From Trichocoleus sp. FACHB-40 (GTDB taxonomy: Bacteria > Cyanobacteriota > Cyanobacteriia > Cyanobacteriales > FACHB-T130), in NCBI RefSeq assembly GCF_014695915.1, contig NZ_JACJPF010000043.1, positions 1 to 64,000 on the forward strand: a stretch of 64,000 nucleotides of DNA, written 5' to 3'. The notes under the pieces are model-generated. The model was not told the origin of the DNA. It saw only the letters and a list, made by a program, of their open reading frames with translations, and searched no databases. The position numbers and the translations under genes are program-made. Shown in pieces: positions 45,822 to 54,917 of the stretch (position 1 is its first letter; each line of letters begins with the position of its first letter).

Positions 45822-46796
45822 ATGACACCAAAAACTACGCGCCGTGTTTTCTTGGCGACAAGTATGGCTGTGGCGGGGGGAATCGTCGGGGGTGCGGCGC
45901 TGAAACAACAATCTACAGCATCATCAGATGGGGTGCCAACGACGGCGACAATGCCAGAACGGGTACTGGGTAATACAGGGGTGCGCGTTCCTATTCTGGG
46001 TTTGGGTGGTGCGGGTCAGACACCGATATCTTGGGAAGGAAAGGAAAAGGAAGCGATCGCTCTGATTCAACGTGCTTTAGACTTGGGTATTCGCTACTTT
46101 GATACGGCAGATAGCTATGGCCCTAGTGAAGACTATCTAGGCAAAGTGCTGCCAGCACATCGGGCGCGGCTCTTCCTTGCTAGCAAGACGGCTCAAAGAG
46201 ATAGAGACGGTGCTTGGCGTGCATTAGAGCGAAGTCTAAAACGTCTAAACACAGACTACCTTGACTTGTGGCAACTCCACCACGTCTCTTTTGAACAAGA
46301 ACTAGATACAATCTTTGGGCGTAATGGTGCGGTTCAAGCTTTAGAAGAGGCAAAGCAGCAAAAACTGGTGCGTTTTGTGGGCATCACCGGACACCACGAA
46401 GGGGCAATTATTGCTGAAGGTTTGCGTCGCTATGCCTTTGATACAGCACTCATCCCAGTGAATGCCGCAGATAAACACCACCCGCGTCCGTTTATACCTG
46501 CGGTGCTGCCTGTGGCACGAAGCAAGCAGGTGGGAGTAATTGCCATGAAGGTGCCAGCCTACGGGCGATTGTTTAAGCCTGGTGTGCTGGACGGGATGCA
46601 CCAAGCATTGGGGTATACGCTTTCAGTCCCCGGTGTTCATTGTGCTGTGATTGCTGCTGAAGATATTGCACAGTTGGAGTCGAATGTCAAGGTGGCGCAG
46701 GCATTTGAACCACTGTCTGAGAATGCGATCGCCCAAATTGAGCAACGCACTGCGGCTGCTTGGCAAGATAACACTTTCTTTCGCGCCTGGACTTAA
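45822..46796 (+). CDS. Aldo/keto reductase with twin-arginine signal
   Basis: 324 residues. The N-terminus TTRRVFLATSMAVAGGIVGG is a Tat signal, so the enzyme is probably exported folded with its cofactor, which is unusual for this family. The AKR barrel shows FDTADSYGPSEDYLG with the catalytic Asp and Tyr, LFLASKTAQR with Lys and LDLWQLHHVSFE with His. Substrate unknown. The next genes encode another Tat-exported oxidoreductase and iron proteins, but there is a 238-bp gap. Confidence 0.88.
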   Translation: MTPKTTRRVFLATSMAVAGGIVGGAALKQQSTASSDGVPTTATMPERVLGNTGVRVPILGLGGAGQTPISWEGKEKEAIALIQRALDLGIRYFDTADSYGPSEDYLGKVLPAHRARLFLASKTAQRDRDGAWRALERSLKRLNTDYLDLWQLHHVSFEQELDTIFGRNGAVQALEEAKQQKLVRFVGITGHHEGAIIAEGLRRYAFDTALIPVNAADKHHPRPFIPAVLPVARSKQVGVIAMKVPAYGRLFKPGVLDGMHQALGYTLSVPGVHCAVIAAEDIAQLESNVKVAQAFEPLSENAIAQIEQRTAAAWQDNTFFRAWT

Positions 46797-46851
46797 ATTT
46801 TGAACTGTAAACAAGTAGCTTTAGGTGCGATCGCGTTTTAATTTACTTGAC

Positions 46852-46920
46852 CTAATTCGATATTTCAATCAACCTGTCGTTTGGATCGTGGAGGTAAATA
46901 GAGTTAATTGCTCTTGTGGC
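46852..46920 (-). pseudogene. Remnant of a VOC (glyoxalase/dioxygenase) family gene
   Basis: The minus strand reads ATRAINSIYLHDPNDRLIEI then SN and a stop at 46852-46854. This matches the last beta-strand of VOC proteins (…SIYFRDPDGNLIEI… pattern with the metal-binding Glu). Upstream the frame soon meets a stop, so only the C-terminal end survives. Confidence 0.5.
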
Positions 46921-47034
46921 TAACAAGGCCATACACAAGGTCTACAAGGCATCAGCTATTGACAATAATTGATAATAACTACTCTGACATATATACTTCA
47001 ATAGTAAGGAATTATTTTCAATAACAATCGGTTC

Positions 47035-48036
47035 ATGACAGACCGTCCGCACAACAATACTGAATGGAACCGTCGCACATTTCTCAAGGTGGGAATGGCA
47101 GGAATCGGTTTAACCGGAGCAGCGATCGCTCTCAAACAGTTATCCCAAGTGAACTCTAAAGCACGGGTAATAATACCACCTTTGCCGAGCGATGCGGCGA
47201 TGGCTAGTGGCATTAATCCAATGGCGGTGCTGCGGGATTTTGATTATGGCACGATAAAGCAGGAAAACGGACGGCAAATCCGGGAGTTTCGCATTATTGC
47301 TGATAATTCCACGCTTCAGCTCAATAGTGCTGTTACTTTCAACACCTGGAACTTCAACAATCGCGTACCGGGGCCAACGTTAAGAGCGAAAGAAGGCGAT
47401 CGCATTCGAGTTCTTTTCCTCAACCAAGGTGGACATTCCCATTCAATGCACTTTCACGGTTTCCATCGCTCGGAAATGGATGGGGTGAAACCTGTGCGTC
47501 ACGGTGCAGCAACAGTTTATGAGTTTGACGCGGAACCTTTTGGAGTACATTTGTACCACTGTCACACTGAACCAGTTACGCGACATATTGGTAAAGGACT
47601 CTACGGGATGTTTATCATCGACCCGCCTAAAAGTCGTCCCCCGGCGGATGAAATGGTGCTGATGATGGCTGGCTATGACATTGACGACGATCGGCACAAT
47701 GAACTCTACGCTTTCAATGGTCTGCCAGACTACTACATGATGCACCCGATCCCGATTTACCAAAATCAACTGATTCGGCTATATCTCCTGAACATGATTG
47801 AATTTGATGTGGCGGCAACGTTTCATCTTCATGCGAATATGTTTCAGGTTTATCCCACAGGAAGGACTCTCAAACCTACTGAGGAAACCGATGTAATTAC
47901 GATGGGAACTGCTGAACGGCACATTCTGGAATTTAGCTTCCGGTATCCGGGGAAGTATATGTTTCATCCCCATCAAGATTACATTGCCGAAGCAGGCTGC
48001 ATGGGTGTCTTTGATGTCATCGAACGTAACGCCTAG
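47035..48036 (+). CDS. Tat-exported multicopper oxidase, two-domain type
   Basis: 333 residues with a Tat signal (NRRTFLKVGMAGIGLTGAA). Copper ligands are visible in four blocks: HSMHFHGFH, YHCHTEPVTRH with the type 1 Cys, FHLHANMFQ and FHPHQDYIAEAG. The length of two cupredoxin domains suggests a trimeric small laccase or ferroxidase rather than the three-domain type. Followed by a lipoprotein, ferritin-like and FTR1 genes, it probably oxidises Fe2+ in the periplasm; this is inferred from context. Nitrite reductase is a less likely alternative. Confidence 0.88.
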   Translation: MTDRPHNNTEWNRRTFLKVGMAGIGLTGAAIALKQLSQVNSKARVIIPPLPSDAAMASGINPMAVLRDFDYGTIKQENGRQIREFRIIADNSTLQLNSAVTFNTWNFNNRVPGPTLRAKEGDRIRVLFLNQGGHSHSMHFHGFHRSEMDGVKPVRHGAATVYEFDAEPFGVHLYHCHTEPVTRHIGKGLYGMFIIDPPKSRPPADEMVLMMAGYDIDDDRHNELYAFNGLPDYYMMHPIPIYQNQLIRLYLLNMIEFDVAATFHLHANMFQVYPTGRTLKPTEETDVITMGTAERHILEFSFRYPGKYMFHPHQDYIAEAGCMGVFDVIERNA

Positions 48037-48184
48037 TGCCTCTATGTTAGTCAGATATTTATCTCAAACTGTTGACAAAAATTATCAACAGTTTGAGAAT
48101 GATTCATGCTTAGCTGTTGATAAGCTTTTTTAAAAGTCAGCACTAGCACCCTCCCAGTTTGATCAGAAATTGTGAAGAATTAAT

Positions 48185-49201
48185 ATGAAATCTATCTTTC
48201 GTTTTTTCGCTATTGCCTTTGCTGTCGCTAGTCTGCTTATTCTGAGCAACTGTAGTCAGACACCTTCCACAAGTGACACCTCAAACACAAACACGGCACC
48301 TGTTGCTAGTTCCAGTCCGGTCGCCACAACAACCCACAGCAATCATGGCGGACGGAAAATTAACATCAACAGCGCCATCCTATCCGAGTTGGATAAGTTA
48401 GAAGCAAAGTTAGGCGTTCCAGCACTGTCGAATAAAATTCAGGCGAGCCGTCCCTACGGTAGCACTGAAGAATTGGTATCTAAAAAAGTGATTAGCCAAG
48501 AGCAATTTGACCAAGTTAAAGATATGGTCACAATTGAGGATGTAGTGCTGACTGGAGAAGCAAAAGATGTTGACTATATGACAAAATTAGGTTTGATGAA
48601 AGGTCATCTTGTGGTTGCCAAAGAACTACTAGATCAGCAAAAACCAGAACAGGCAGAACCTCACATCGGACACCCAGTAGAAGAGATTTATGTTGATGTG
48701 GAAGAGCAACTCCAAGAGCGAAACGTCAAAGAATTTAAGACAACTTTGATCGGTTTGCAAGATTTGGTGAAGTCTAAACCTAAAGATCCCCAAGTAAAGA
48801 ATAATTTTGAGGTTTCCATGCAGGCGGTTGATGGAGCAATTCAAGGTTTGCCAGAACAACAGCGCCAGTCACCGGAATTCGTGCTACAGGTAGTTAATGG
48901 GTTGCTAGATGCGGCAAACTCAGAATATGGAGCAGCGATCGCTAACGGTAAAGTGTCCGCCGCAATTGAGTATCAGGACTCGCGGGGATTTGTTAACTAT
49001 GCTGACCAATTGTTAAACAATGTCTCTGACCAAATGGCAAAAGAGAATCCGGAAGCACAAAAAGCGATCGCATCCAGCATTACTGAACTCAAAACCGCGT
49101 GGCCCTCGGCTGTTCCTCCTGCTGCACCCGTGAAAACTCCAGAGCAAGTTTCCCAATTAGTTAAAACAATTGAGCAAAACGCGCAAAAAGTAATTAAATA
49201 A
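48185..49201 (+). CDS. Exported lipoprotein with helix-hairpin-helix domain, iron module
   Basis: 338 residues. The signal peptide ends in lipobox ILSNC (Cys23), followed by a Thr/Ser-rich linker. Residues 55-115 are a ComEA-like helix-hairpin-helix (ININSAILSELDKLEAKLGV). The rest is helical, with HIGHPVEEIYVDVEEQLQER rich in His and Glu, a possible metal site. It lies between a multicopper oxidase and an FTR1 permease, like the periplasmic partners of other FTR1 systems, so I infer iron binding or delivery. DNA uptake, the usual ComEA role, does not fit this context. Confidence 0.75.
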   Translation: MKSIFRFFAIAFAVASLLILSNCSQTPSTSDTSNTNTAPVASSSPVATTTHSNHGGRKININSAILSELDKLEAKLGVPALSNKIQASRPYGSTEELVSKKVISQEQFDQVKDMVTIEDVVLTGEAKDVDYMTKLGLMKGHLVVAKELLDQQKPEQAEPHIGHPVEEIYVDVEEQLQERNVKEFKTTLIGLQDLVKSKPKDPQVKNNFEVSMQAVDGAIQGLPEQQRQSPEFVLQVVNGLLDAANSEYGAAIANGKVSAAIEYQDSRGFVNYADQLLNNVSDQMAKENPEAQKAIASSITELKTAWPSAVPPAAPVKTPEQVSQLVKTIEQNAQKVIK

Positions 49202-49232
49202 GTTGTAGAGACGCAACATATAGCAATTCAAC

Positions 49233-49335
49233 GGTTGGGTGCGAATCTGTAAGGACATGACATTGCCATGCCCCTAGCAAAACTGCCCGAAGGACAGAAT
49301 TGCGATATACTCCACCCAACTGAGAAACGCTATAT
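49233..49335 (+). repeat. Dispersed repeat, element B copy 2 (MITE-like)
   Basis: About 103 bp between the lipoprotein and bacterioferritin-like genes, with inverted ends (ATATAGC…GGTTGGGT and ACCCAACTGAGAAACGCTAT). Same orientation as the copy at 29124-29225. No coding content, so too small for its own transposase. Confidence 0.8.
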
Positions 49336-49388
49336 TGCGTTTCTATTCAAAACTCAGACGCGATATATCACGTCTTTACTAAAAACTG

Positions 49389-49823
49389 ATGAAAGAGCTT
49401 GACCAAAAAAAGACCACCGACCTGCTGAACTCAATCATGGAATTTGAGCTAGCTGGTGTCGTGCGCTATACTCACTATTCCCTAATGGTGACTGGCCCAA
49501 ACCGGATTCCGATTGTAGACTTTTTTAAGTTGCAAGCAACAGAATCTTTAACCCACGCTCAGCAAGCTGGAGAAATTCTCACAGGCTTAGAAGGCCATCC
49601 TAGCCTAAGAATTGCTCCGATGGAAGAAAGCTACCAACACTCAGTGCAGGATATTTTGCGGGAAAGTTTGAACCACGAGAAAAAAGCTTTGGATTTGTAT
49701 AAAGCTTTACTCGAAACGGTGCAAGATTGCAGCATTTATCTGGAAGAATTTGCCCGCACTATGATCGGCACAGAAGAAATGCACAACATTGAAATTAAAA
49801 AGATGTTGCGTGATTTTAGTTAA
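49389..49823 (+). CDS. Bacterioferritin-like (ferritin superfamily) protein
   Basis: 144 residues forming a four-helix ferritin-like bundle. Candidate di-iron ligands are Glu in MEFELAGVVRYTHYS, Glu-X-X-His in ATESLTHAQQAGE, Glu in NHEKKALDLY and Glu-X-X-His in GTEEMHNIEI. It may store or oxidise the iron brought in by the neighbouring FTR1 permease. No signal peptide, so it is cytoplasmic. A true bacterioferritin would bind haem through a Met at the dimer interface, which I cannot confirm. Confidence 0.87.
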   Translation: MKELDQKKTTDLLNSIMEFELAGVVRYTHYSLMVTGPNRIPIVDFFKLQATESLTHAQQAGEILTGLEGHPSLRIAPMEESYQHSVQDILRESLNHEKKALDLYKALLETVQDCSIYLEEFARTMIGTEEMHNIEIKKMLRDFS

Positions 49824-49909
49824 AAGCTAATTGCTAATGGCTAATCGCTAATTGTAACTAGCCATTAGCAATAAACAATTAGCAATGAACAATTAGCAAT
49901 TAGCAAATT

Positions 49910-50878
49910 ATGGATTTTAGTTCTGCCTTACCGACGTTTGTAATTACCTTGCGAGAAGGTGTCGAAGCCGCTTTGGTAGTGGGAATTGTGCTGGCTTGTC
50001 TGAGAAAAGCTAAACAGAGCCAGCTTAATTCTTGGGTTTATGCTGGGATTGTGGCGGGACTGGTGGCGAGTGCTTTGGTGGGAGTGCTGCTTGGGGGGGT
50101 AAGTCAAGCCCTCTCGAAATCAAACAGCCCCTATGCGCCAGTTATGGAGACGTTGCTGGAAGGTATATTCAGCGTGATAGCGATCGCTATGCTCAGCTGG
50201 ATGCTCATCTGGATGACGAAGCAAGCACGATTTCTGAAAGCTCAAGTTGAGGGATCTCTAACTGATGCCTTGAACCAAAATGCTAATGCTGGTTGGGGTG
50301 TCTTCAGTTTAATCTTTATTGCAGTGTTGCGAGAAGGCTTTGAAACTGTTCTGTTTATTGTTGCCAAATTTGAACAAGGTTTGATTCCAGCCTTGGGAGC
50401 AATTAGCGGTATAGTTGTTGCTGTTCTTATTGGCGTAGGGTTATTTAAGTGGGGAGTTAAAATTAATATTCGTCTGTTTTTTCAGGTGATGGGCATATTA
50501 TTACTTTTCATCGTAGCTGGTTTGGTTGTCTCAGCTATGGGACATTTTGACGCAACCGTTGCCACCCTTTCTAAGATGGATCGCAAATCAGCAAGTTTGT
50601 GTTTCTATTACGAAAGATTTGCCAAAGAAGCATCGTGTATTTTAGGGCCGATGGTTTGGAATACTACCAAAATATTGCCCCAAGACAAGTTTCCTGGGCT
50701 GCTTCTTAATGCTTTGTTTGGTTATACAGATAGGCTTTATCGGGTGCAAGCGATCGCTTACGTTCTATTTTTAGTCAGCATCGGCGGCATTTATTTGAAC
50801 AGTTTAAAAGGTCGCCCCAAGGTAGCAGCAGCGAAGCATGAATCAGTGCAAAACACAATCAGTTCCGGGCAGGAATAA
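49910..50878 (+). CDS. FTR1 family high-affinity iron permease
   Basis: 322 residues with about seven membrane helices. Both REGxE motifs that carry iron through the membrane are present: TLREGVEAALVVG (residues 14-26) and VLREGFETVLFIV. In yeast Ftr1 works with the multicopper ferroxidase Fet3, and bacteria use EfeUOB or FtrABCD. Here the multicopper oxidase lies two genes upstream and no EfeB or P19 is present. The C-terminus runs to within 300 bp of the CRISPR array. Confidence 0.93.
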   Translation: MDFSSALPTFVITLREGVEAALVVGIVLACLRKAKQSQLNSWVYAGIVAGLVASALVGVLLGGVSQALSKSNSPYAPVMETLLEGIFSVIAIAMLSWMLIWMTKQARFLKAQVEGSLTDALNQNANAGWGVFSLIFIAVLREGFETVLFIVAKFEQGLIPALGAISGIVVAVLIGVGLFKWGVKINIRLFFQVMGILLLFIVAGLVVSAMGHFDATVATLSKMDRKSASLCFYYERFAKEASCILGPMVWNTTKILPQDKFPGLLLNALFGYTDRLYRVQAIAYVLFLVSIGGIYLNSLKGRPKVAAAKHESVQNTISSGQE

Positions 50879-51153
50879 ACTGTTGGTTTTTTGTTCGCCG
50901 CTTGCGTCAACCTATAGGTGTTTTTGTGAAAGGGTCGATTTTTGTGGCTGAAACGCTTATCCCGTTTGAATTTGAGTCGGATGACACCATTCAAGGGGTT
51001 GCCGCAAACGCTGCCATTTACGCTGTGGCTTGCTTTGAAGCGATTTATAAAAACGCCATCTTGACAACCCGATTCCTGAAACGGTACATTGACTCTAGGT
51101 TGACGCAAACGAACCTTGAAAACTACATATATCAATGCTTCCAGAACCCGGCA
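50879..51153 (+). promoter_or_regulatory. Candidate CRISPR leader with promoter
   Basis: The 275 bp between the FTR1 gene and the first repeat. TTGACA at 51061-51066 and TACATT at 51085-51090 (spacing 18) could start pre-crRNA transcription about 55 bp before the first repeat. TTGCGTCAACCT at 50902-50913 and its exact complement at 51097-51108 form an inverted repeat around the leader. An open frame crosses this DNA into the repeats, but is not convincing as a gene. Confidence 0.5.
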
Positions 51154-52470
51154 GCCGGAAAACTCTTAAATCCCTATCAGGGATTGAAACTTAGATACCT
51201 AACCAAGACAACTTAGAATCTATAGCGCCGGAAAACTCTTAAATCCCTATCAGGGATTGAAACAGGAATTAAGTCTTCTATTTTGGCTTGGATAATGCCG
51301 GAAAACTCTTAAATCCCTATCAGGGATTGAAACAAACCCACAGGCAGCACCCAACTTGACCCTGTGAGCCGGAAAACTCTTAAATCCCTATCAGGGATTG
51401 AAACCGGTTGCGGCTCTGTCTCTCCTGATCGGCAATGCCGGAAAACTCTTAAATCCCTATCAGGGATTGAAACATAAACCAACCTTTGCTTTAATGTTCC
51501 AAGTTGAGCCGGAAAACTCTTAAATCCCTATCAGGGATTGAAACCTGGGGAATTAGAATAAATAAGGAATCTTAAAAGCCGGAAAACTCTTAAATCCCTA
51601 TCAGGGATTGAAACCTTTGGTAGCCCAACCCTTGTCAGTACGCGCTCGCCCGCCGGAAAACTCTTAAATCCCTATCAGGGATTGAAACAGATTGGATTGA
51701 CCCAGGTAGAGGGCAAACCCCAAAGCCGGAAAACTCTTAAATCCCTATCAGGGATTGAAACGCAACTGTTGGCCCTGCCAATCCTGGTTGACGCTGGAGC
51801 CGGAAAACTCTTAAATCCCTATCAGGGATTGAAACATTTTTGCACCACGCAGAGAACACAGCCGTAAGCGCCGGAAAACTCTTAAATCCCTATCAGGGAT
51901 TGAAACGGATGCAATCTTTACGACTTTCCCGACGTGCAAGGCCGGAAAACTCTTAAATCCCTATCAGGGATTGAAACTCCCTAGAGTCCGGACACCCAGA
52001 ATACTACTAGGGCCGGAAAACTCTTAAATCCCTATCAGGGATTGAAACTTTCTCACGAGTGACTTCGATAGCTTTAAGCCAGGCCGGAAAACTCTTAAAT
52101 CCCTATCAGGGATTGAAACAGGATCATTTTAGAAATGGGATCGTTTCCGAAAATCTGCCGGAAAACTCTTAAATCCCTATCAGGGATTGAAACATGCTTG
52201 AACCGATGCGGTACAGGCGATCGCTAGCCGGAAAACTCTTAAATCCCTATCAGGGATTGAAACCTCGACAATACCGCAAGTTGGACTTATACACTCGCGC
52301 CGGAAAACTCTTAAATCCCTATCAGGGATTGAAACTTCGTATTGCCCCGGACGATGCTTTTTTTCTGGGGCCGGAAAACTCTTAAATCCCTATCAGGGAT
52401 TGAAACAACTTGTAAGAATGTCTACTTGTCCAAGTCGGAAAACTCTTTTTGCCGACCTAGCGATGGAAAC
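51154..52470 (+). CRISPR. CRISPR array, 19 repeats and 18 spacers
   Basis: Eighteen identical 37-bp repeats begin GCCGGAAAACTCTTAAATCC and end CAGGGATTGAAAC; each contains the hairpin AATCCCT-ATC-AGGGATT. The first is at 51154-51190, the last perfect one at 52370-52406. A degenerate 19th at 52434-52470 keeps GGAAAACTCTT and GGAAAC only. Spacers are 32-37 nt except the last (27 nt), and all differ. Degeneracy at the right end and the ATTGAAAC end, which fits a crRNA 5' handle, put the leader on the left and transcription on the plus strand. No cas gene lies in the window, so the type cannot be fixed; the handle is usual for type I-D or III systems of cyanobacteria. Confidence 0.98.
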
Positions 52471-52599
52471 AATAGGGGAAGCTCATCCCGTAGCGTCTAG
52501 AATTAACCATCGGAAATTTGGGTAATCAGTGCCAGCATCTTCTCAAATGCCCAATTTGGCGGTAAGTTGACATTGCGGGGGATGGGATGAGACTTTGGC

Positions 52600-54075
52600 A
52601 TGAATGCAAATCAAGATTTAATCAGAGCAGCTAAAAAGGGCGACATCAAGCGGATACAAGCATTACTCCACCAAGGCGCTGATGTTAATACTACCGATAG
52701 AGAAGGCACCACTGCTTTAATGTTTGCCGCCCAAAACGGCAACACCGAAATCGTGCGGATGTTGCTAGACAAAGGCGCTAATATCAACCTTGCCAGAAAA
52801 CAGTATGGTCTGACAACCTTGATGTTAGCAGCGGCGGCAAATCAGGTTGACGTGGTGCAAGCTTTGGTGGCTAGGGGCGCTGACGCGAACGCCAAAAACG
52901 AAGATGGAAGTACGGCGCTGATGGTAGCGGCGTTCAAGGGTCATGCTTCCGTGGTGCAAATTTTGCTAGATGCGGGTGCGGAAGTAAATGTTAAAGATAA
53001 AGTTGAGGATACTGCTTTAATCTTGGCTGTCCAAGAAGGTTATGCAGCCATTGTGCAAGCTTTGCTAGATGCTGGTGCTGAGGTGAATGCAAGTAGAAAT
53101 GATGGTGTCTCTCCCTTGTTCCTCGCTGCTGGCTTGGGTCACGCAGACACGGTAAGAATTTTATTAGAACGAGGGGCGGATGCGAATTGTAGCAGAAATG
53201 ACGGCAGAACTGCCTTAATGCAAGCTGCGGAATTTGGTCGTAAAGATATCGCCCAGCTGTTGTTAGGGAATGGTGCTGATGTCAATGCACAAAACCAAGA
53301 CGGTGAGACAGCTTTAATCTTGGCAATAGATGAAGGTGACGCTGAAGTAGTGCAGGTAATGCTTTGTGCTGGTGCGGATGTGAATGCTAAAAATCCGGAT
53401 GGTTCAACAGCGTTGATGGCGGCGGCGGCGGTTGGCGATAGGGACATCGTATCAGCTTTACTCGAAAAAGGCGCTGAAATCAACGCCCAAGATATAGATG
53501 GTGAAACAGCTTTAAACTTTGCGGTTGTCGAAGGTTATGACGAAGTTGTGGAGATTTTACTCAATCGGGGGGCTGATGTCCAAACGCGAAATAAGTTAGG
53601 GGATACGGCTTTATTAGTGGCGGCGTTGCATGGAAGAAACGCGATCGCATCCTCATTATTACAAAAAAAGGCTGATTTCAATGTCCGAAATTTTGGCGAA
53701 ACTCCTTTAACGCTGGCAGCATTTCACGGACACAGCGAAACTGTCAAGGTGCTGCTGGATGCTGGTGCCAAGCCGAATACACGCCCCAATGACGGAAAAA
53801 CAGCGCTGATGAAGGCAGCTATGGCAGGACATACGGGGGTGATGCAACAGCTGCTTTCCTTGGGTGCAGATATCAATCTTCAGGATGATGTCGGTGCGAC
53901 TGCTTTGATGTGGGCAGTACAGCGTCATCATGTTCAAGTTGTAAAAGTCTTGCTTGATGCTGGTGCAGATGTGAATTTAAAAAATAAAGGCGGCTACACA
54001 GCTTTGATGATGGCACAAATGAATCGATTTCGGGATATAGTGCGATCGCTTAAAGCCGCAGGCGCTGTGGATTAA
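52600..54075 (+). CDS. Ankyrin repeat protein (15 repeats)
   Basis: 491 residues made almost wholly of 33-residue ankyrin repeats; I count 15, each of the form G-TALM-AA--G---VV--LL--GADVN. There is no signal peptide, membrane helix or extra enzymatic domain, so it is a cytoplasmic scaffold or binding protein. Partner unknown. It begins 129 bp after the degenerate CRISPR repeat, with no sign of functional linkage to it. Internal repetition means short deletions or expansions between strains are likely. Confidence 0.95.
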   Translation: MNANQDLIRAAKKGDIKRIQALLHQGADVNTTDREGTTALMFAAQNGNTEIVRMLLDKGANINLARKQYGLTTLMLAAAANQVDVVQALVARGADANAKNEDGSTALMVAAFKGHASVVQILLDAGAEVNVKDKVEDTALILAVQEGYAAIVQALLDAGAEVNASRNDGVSPLFLAAGLGHADTVRILLERGADANCSRNDGRTALMQAAEFGRKDIAQLLLGNGADVNAQNQDGETALILAIDEGDAEVVQVMLCAGADVNAKNPDGSTALMAAAAVGDRDIVSALLEKGAEINAQDIDGETALNFAVVEGYDEVVEILLNRGADVQTRNKLGDTALLVAALHGRNAIASSLLQKKADFNVRNFGETPLTLAAFHGHSETVKVLLDAGAKPNTRPNDGKTALMKAAMAGHTGVMQQLLSLGADINLQDDVGATALMWAVQRHHVQVVKVLLDAGADVNLKNKGGYTALMMAQMNRFRDIVRSLKAAGAVD

Positions 54076-54170
54076 AACAAAAATAGAGTGCTAGGTATTG
54101 CCTAACACTCTAACTGAACTCTAAAAATTTGCGATCGCTTAATCAGTGCTGAAAGCTACTGATTATCGTC

Positions 54171-54917
54171 TTACTTGCGCTTTTTGCCGTAGCGCAGTAA
54201 TGCCAAACCACTCAGCACGATTGCACCCATTGTACTTGGCTCAGGCACTGGTTCCGGAGTTGGGGATGGGGATGGGGATGGGGTTCCCTGACCCGTTCCG
54301 CTGCCACCTATAGAACCAGTAATACTTTGGTAGCGAACCCCGAAGTTACTTAGGGTAAAGGTATTAACGCTGCCGCTGAACGCCAGAATAGGAGAAAAAG
54401 TACCAGAATTACCAGTAGTAACACCGCCATTTGATCCGCCTTGACAGGTATTACCATTGGTGAAACATACATCAATATCACCGAATCCATTAGGAAATTG
54501 GCCGCTTCTGTCGTTAGTAAAAAGTCCAGATACGCGGGTGTTTTCAGAACCACTAGGCTGTCCGACTCCCAGTAGGGGCAGGTTAACATCAAAACCCAAG
54601 GCAGAAGTTCTAGAAGTGATGCCACCACTAGATGTATTTTTTAGCAATATATCAAAAGCAGCTTCGGTATTGCTTCCAACCTTTTTGAATCCTAGAAAGG
54701 TAAAGACCGCTTCAGATGAGAGACCAGAAACATTATTTTCGTTTATGCTGCCATCGAAGAAAACGTTAAAAGATTGATTAATATCATTACTATCAATTGT
54801 TACGCTATCCCCGCTAAAGGTAAACGCTGAAGCCGGGAGAGCTACGGCTAAAGAATAAGCTCCAACTAAAGACAGTGCAGATAGTAAATGTTTTTTGTGC
54901 AAGTTAAATATTGTCAT
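54171..54917 (-). CDS. PEP-CTERM sorted exported protein
   Basis: 248 residues with a signal peptide (HLLSALSLVGAYSLAVALPA), a beta-rich central domain, a Pro/Ser/Thr linker (PSPSPSPTPEPVPEPS) and a C-terminal sorting signal: VPEPSTMGAIVLSGLALL followed by RYGKKRK. Such signals are processed by an exosortase and the protein is exported or anchored outside, often with exopolysaccharide. The central domain recalls the 'cistern' PEP-CTERM group (KNTSSGG, DIDVCFTNGNTCQGG). No exosortase gene is in the window. Confidence 0.9.
   Translation of the reverse strand: MTIFNLHKKHLLSALSLVGAYSLAVALPASAFTFSGDSVTIDSNDINQSFNVFFDGSINENNVSGLSSEAVFTFLGFKKVGSNTEAAFDILLKNTSSGGITSRTSALGFDVNLPLLGVGQPSGSENTRVSGLFTNDRSGQFPNGFGDIDVCFTNGNTCQGGSNGGVTTGNSGTFSPILAFSGSVNTFTLSNFGVRYQSITGSIGGSGTGQGTPSPSPSPTPEPVPEPSTMGAIVLSGLALLRYGKKRK

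Noticed and set aside
48185-49201. ComEA competence protein
   Set aside because: The helix-hairpin-helix is only a small part; length, lipobox, His/Glu-rich remainder and iron gene neighbours do not fit DNA uptake.
50902-51216. Protein-coding gene between FTR1 and the CRISPR array
   Set aside because: The frame starts with TTG, has no family resemblance and runs into two CRISPR repeats, so it is more likely leader DNA.
51682-52385. Short open frames inside the CRISPR array
   Set aside because: They are translations of repeats and spacers.
52600-54075. Ankyrin protein as a CRISPR-associated gene
   Set aside because: Adjacency to the array's far end is the only link; the protein has no nuclease or CARF-like domain.
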